Positions 62,901 to 64,000 of a stretch of 64,000 nt of DNA are shown piece after piece. Source of the stretch: Roseibium denhamense (GTDB lineage: Bacteria; Pseudomonadota; Alphaproteobacteria; Rhizobiales; Stappiaceae); the NCBI RefSeq assembly GCF_009711415.1, contig NZ_SMLZ01000115.1:1-64000 (forward strand). Direction: 5' to 3'. The position numbers and the translations under genes are program-made. The notes under the pieces were generated by a model, which saw only the letters and a program-made list of their open reading frames with translations, was not told where the DNA came from and ran no database searches. Numbering within the stretch: the stretch's first letter is position 1; each line of letters begins with the position of its first letter.

Positions 62901-63045
62901 CGCCGTATCGCTGACCTTCGGGGAGCTGTTCGGCACGGTGTTGATGCTGATCCTTGTGCCTGTGCTCATTGCCGTGGGCGAGGACATTCTTGCCGTGTTT
63001 GGCCGGTCAGCGGAGACGAAAACTGCAGAACGTGCTGTCCCATGA
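59917..63045 (+). CDS. RND efflux pump inner-membrane permease
   Basis: A 1042-residue proton-driven transporter with 12 predicted transmembrane segments and two large periplasmic loops. WFIRNPVAANLLMLLILFLG is the first segment; GLIIALGILVDDAVVVGESV holds the TM4 acidic pair for proton relay, and LTGVIVNDSLVLITRYNQAR lies in TM10. It belongs to the AcrB/HAE-like superfamily, nearer to the uncharacterised HAE branch than to AcrB. Substrates are unknown. No outer-membrane factor gene is in the window, so a shared TolC is likely. The start at 59917 follows GGAGG; GTG 59914 is possible. Confidence 0.93.
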   Translation: MHALTGWFIRNPVAANLLMLLILFLGLQTLFSIRIEGFPRVPPETVDISVEYPNATAEQVDQLLTQKIEQGLEGLEGVRSITSQSTNGLAILSVRRAGGEDLQAVLDRVRLRIDGLTDLPEQARRPVIETSAFDFPALYVNLYGQADPDTLRTLAQGLKEELLAREELSRLKIWGLLPRNLRIEVDPDRLRQFGLTVADVTDAIQANSLDFQAGRLRTEGGTIFLRADDRALYAPGYAALPIIERPDGSRVLLADLAVIDDGFEEGDFLFRFKGQPTVGMEVLVGQKENLLDISRVVRTVAADFEPQLPRGIHVAIWADSAGYIADRLALLRSNGVQGLLLVLLMLSVFLNVRLALWVAMGIPVAIAGAIAVSGSRWADYSLNDVTTFGLIIALGILVDDAVVVGESVFEERSRTPDPIKGTEAGVQRVAVATVFGVLTTIAAFYPMLLIDNPLGKALAGFSGVVIFALIFSLVESKFILPAHLAQTRIDAGRAHLPARWWGAVQDIAQSGLTWVRDAVYQPVLIWSVRHRYAVLVLFVAAAVGGLGLMIKGKVQTVFFPEVPGQVITVSLEMDARAPFALTRRNIERIEQAGRELNADLKQQAGLDRAPIRTFFTIIESAAGAQIYAELGPVSEREEVAVLDVVRQWRERAGAVEGATELEFSGSEALAGGFQLRLVSRDTGLLRLASNEIRAFLSTIKGVSNIRDSLAGGQPELRLRLRPEARNLGFTAETLASQIGYGFGGAEVTRVRRDGAEVRVVVQNAQAARDTIDDLMQSRLRSKTGAWVPLKTVASVEGAYASGAVVRRDGKRMNIVSASIDRGTAAPEEVAQAVFEDLVPQLSVKYPSVDVIAGGELEEMFEIRGGLVKALILSAVLIYVLMAVPLKSYWQPLVILVIVPFGFVAAAAGHMIIGVPLSLLSFFGMLALTGVIVNDSLVLITRYNQARAEGESVRKALHTAGTRRFRAIFLTTATTAIGLTPLLLETSEQAQYLIPAAVSLTFGELFGTVLMLILVPVLIAVGEDILAVFGRSAETKTAERAVP

Positions 63046-63078
63046 CACGGCCAGCCAGATTGGCCGGGCAGATCCGGC

Positions 63079-64000
63079 ATGACCCCGGTGACCAGTCCTG
63101 CGCGCCTAAGCCCGTTGGTCCGCCAGAGATCCTTAACCCCGTACATGCAGGCTGACATGCTTACAGACCGACCGCTTACCATCGGCACCCTGCTGCGTGT
63201 TTTTTCCAGGCGCATCGTCCTGACCTGGCTGATGACACTTGCCGAAACAACGCTCATGGCGCTGATCCCGCTGTTCATCGGCTTTGCCATTGACGACCTT
63301 GTGGAAGGGCGCATGGAGAACTTCTGGCAGCTTGCCGGCATCATGGCTGCCCTGATCGTGTTCGCTGTCATCCGCCGGATCTATGACACCCGCGCTTACG
63401 GCTCGGTCCGGGTGGCATTGGGCAAGGAGCAGGCGGTCCGGTCTTCCAGCCTCCCGGTTTCAGCCCTAAATGCCCGGTTGAGCATGGGGCGGGAGCTGGT
63501 CGATTTTCTGGAGCAAAACCTGCCCGATGCCATGACCGCAGCGGTTCAACTGACTGTTTCCGTTATCGTGCTTTATGCGTTTGCGCCAATGCTCGCCGTG
63601 GCTGCAGGTGCGGCGGCTGTTGCCATGGTGCTGATCTATGCTTTGTTCCATGGTCGCTTTTTCCGTCTGAACAGCGCGCTCAACCGGCAAAGCGAAAAAC
63701 AGGTGAGTGTTTTTGAGCAACGCAAAAGCCGGCCCATTCATGTGCATCTCATGCGGCTGCGGCAGCATGAAATCCGGCTTTCGGATACCGAAGCTGTGCT
63801 TTACGGCCTGATCTTTGTCGTTCTGCTCGGCCTGATCCTGTTTAATCTCTGGTTTGCTGCTTCCAGGCTGGACATGACGGTCGGCACCATCTTTTCAATC
63901 ATCAGCTATTCGTGGGAATTCGTGGAGAGCGCGCTGGCGTTGCCGGTCACCTTGCAAACCTGGTCGAGACTGTCTGAAATCATGCGCCGGCTGAACAGTG
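63079..64000 (+). CDS. ABC transporter six-transmembrane domain protein (partial)
   Basis: The first 307 codons of a membrane protein that runs off the window. About six hydrophobic segments appear: after LRVFSRRIVLTWLMTLAETT, then LAGIMAALIVFAVI, VQLTVSVIVLYAF, AVAAGAAAVAMVLIYALF, YGLIFVVLLGLILFNLWF and a last segment near IFSIISYSWEF. This is the exporter-type ABC transmembrane domain. Whether an ATPase domain follows cannot be seen; a known subgroup has only this domain. Start candidates are ATG 63079, 63145 and 63157, all in frame. It lies 33 bp after the RND gene and may be in the same operon. Confidence 0.75.
   Translation, partial: MTPVTSPARLSPLVRQRSLTPYMQADMLTDRPLTIGTLLRVFSRRIVLTWLMTLAETTLMALIPLFIGFAIDDLVEGRMENFWQLAGIMAALIVFAVIRRIYDTRAYGSVRVALGKEQAVRSSSLPVSALNARLSMGRELVDFLEQNLPDAMTAAVQLTVSVIVLYAFAPMLAVAAGAAAVAMVLIYALFHGRFFRLNSALNRQSEKQVSVFEQRKSRPIHVHLMRLRQHEIRLSDTEAVLYGLIFVVLLGLILFNLWFAASRLDMTVGTIFSIISYSWEFVESALALPVTLQTWSRLSEIMRRLNS

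Noticed and set aside
1-64000. CRISPR array, prophage, restriction-modification, toxin-antitoxin or secretion-system genes
   Set aside because: No regularly spaced repeats, integrase, phage structural, nuclease/methylase or toxin-like genes were recognised on either strand.

Overview
The window looks like chromosomal DNA of an alphaproteobacterium of the Hyphomicrobiales, most like the marine Stappiaceae (Roseibium/Labrenzia/Stappia). This rests on gene content: a RirA-type iron regulator beside hemP, a choXWV transporter divergent from betI-betA-betB, a BA14K-family protein, a cysG-DUF2849-cysI-cysH-DUF934 sulfur operon, and many alphaproteobacterial orphan families. The species assignment is inference. 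Coding density is high, most genes have plain Shine-Dalgarno sites, and I see no rRNA, tRNA, CRISPR array, prophage or recognisable transposase.

Layout. 1-1911 (-): the end of a branched-chain amino-acid ABC operon (livG, livF, partial livH). 2526-4610 (+): a PAS-GGDEF-EAL protein. 4651-9744: kynureninase, L-serine dehydratase, a MAPEG protein, a GntR regulator and an aberrant RdgB-like nucleotidase. 9850-14888: an HI0933-type flavoprotein, a LacI regulator, rirA, a highly structured 273-bp inverted-repeat element, hemP behind two TGA-N9-TCA boxes, and a class III cyclase. 15027-21923: choline uptake and oxidation to glycine betaine. 22071-28714: a cold-shock protein, BA14K, a YaiI-type protein, a second HI0933-like flavoprotein, a receiver/HD-GYP-like protein that has lost key residues, a glycosyltransferase and a GH13 alpha-glucosidase. 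28715-31617: a possible small RNA, an SCP-x-type thiolase and a secreted protein of unknown function. 31909-36824: the sulfate/sulfite assimilation operon. 36994-45494: small membrane proteins, an SDR-like protein, a homocysteine S-methyltransferase-like protein, an Old Yellow Enzyme with a divergent LysR regulator, a membrane-fused alpha/beta hydrolase, and a TetR gene that seems to start at CTG divergent from mipA/ompV. 45978-55536: a polyamine locus (aminotransferase, two glutamine-synthetase-like gamma-glutamyl-polyamine synthetases, a GntR regulator, potFGHI) with a shared TGTGATCACA palindrome. 56077-57415: a 3-oxoacid CoA-transferase. 58056-64000: a TetR regulator divergent from an RND adaptor/pump pair, followed by a partial ABC six-transmembrane protein.

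How the genes work together. The choline block imports choline (ChoXWV) and oxidises it (BetA, BetB), with BetI as probable repressor. The polyamine block imports putrescine or spermidine (PotFGHI) and degrades it by glutamylation and transamination, with GntR as probable switch. The sulfur block makes siroheme (CysG) and reduces APS and sulfite (CysH, CysI). RirA sits next to a target that carries its expected operators (hemP).

The most unusual items are the multi-branched 273-bp element between rirA and hemP, the twin RirA-type boxes, the receiver protein with Cys at its phospho-acceptor position, the RdgB-like protein without its GYDP motif, the probable CTG start of a TetR gene, and an orphan terminator with an upstream promoter that may define a small RNA. 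No known defence or mobile system was recognised.
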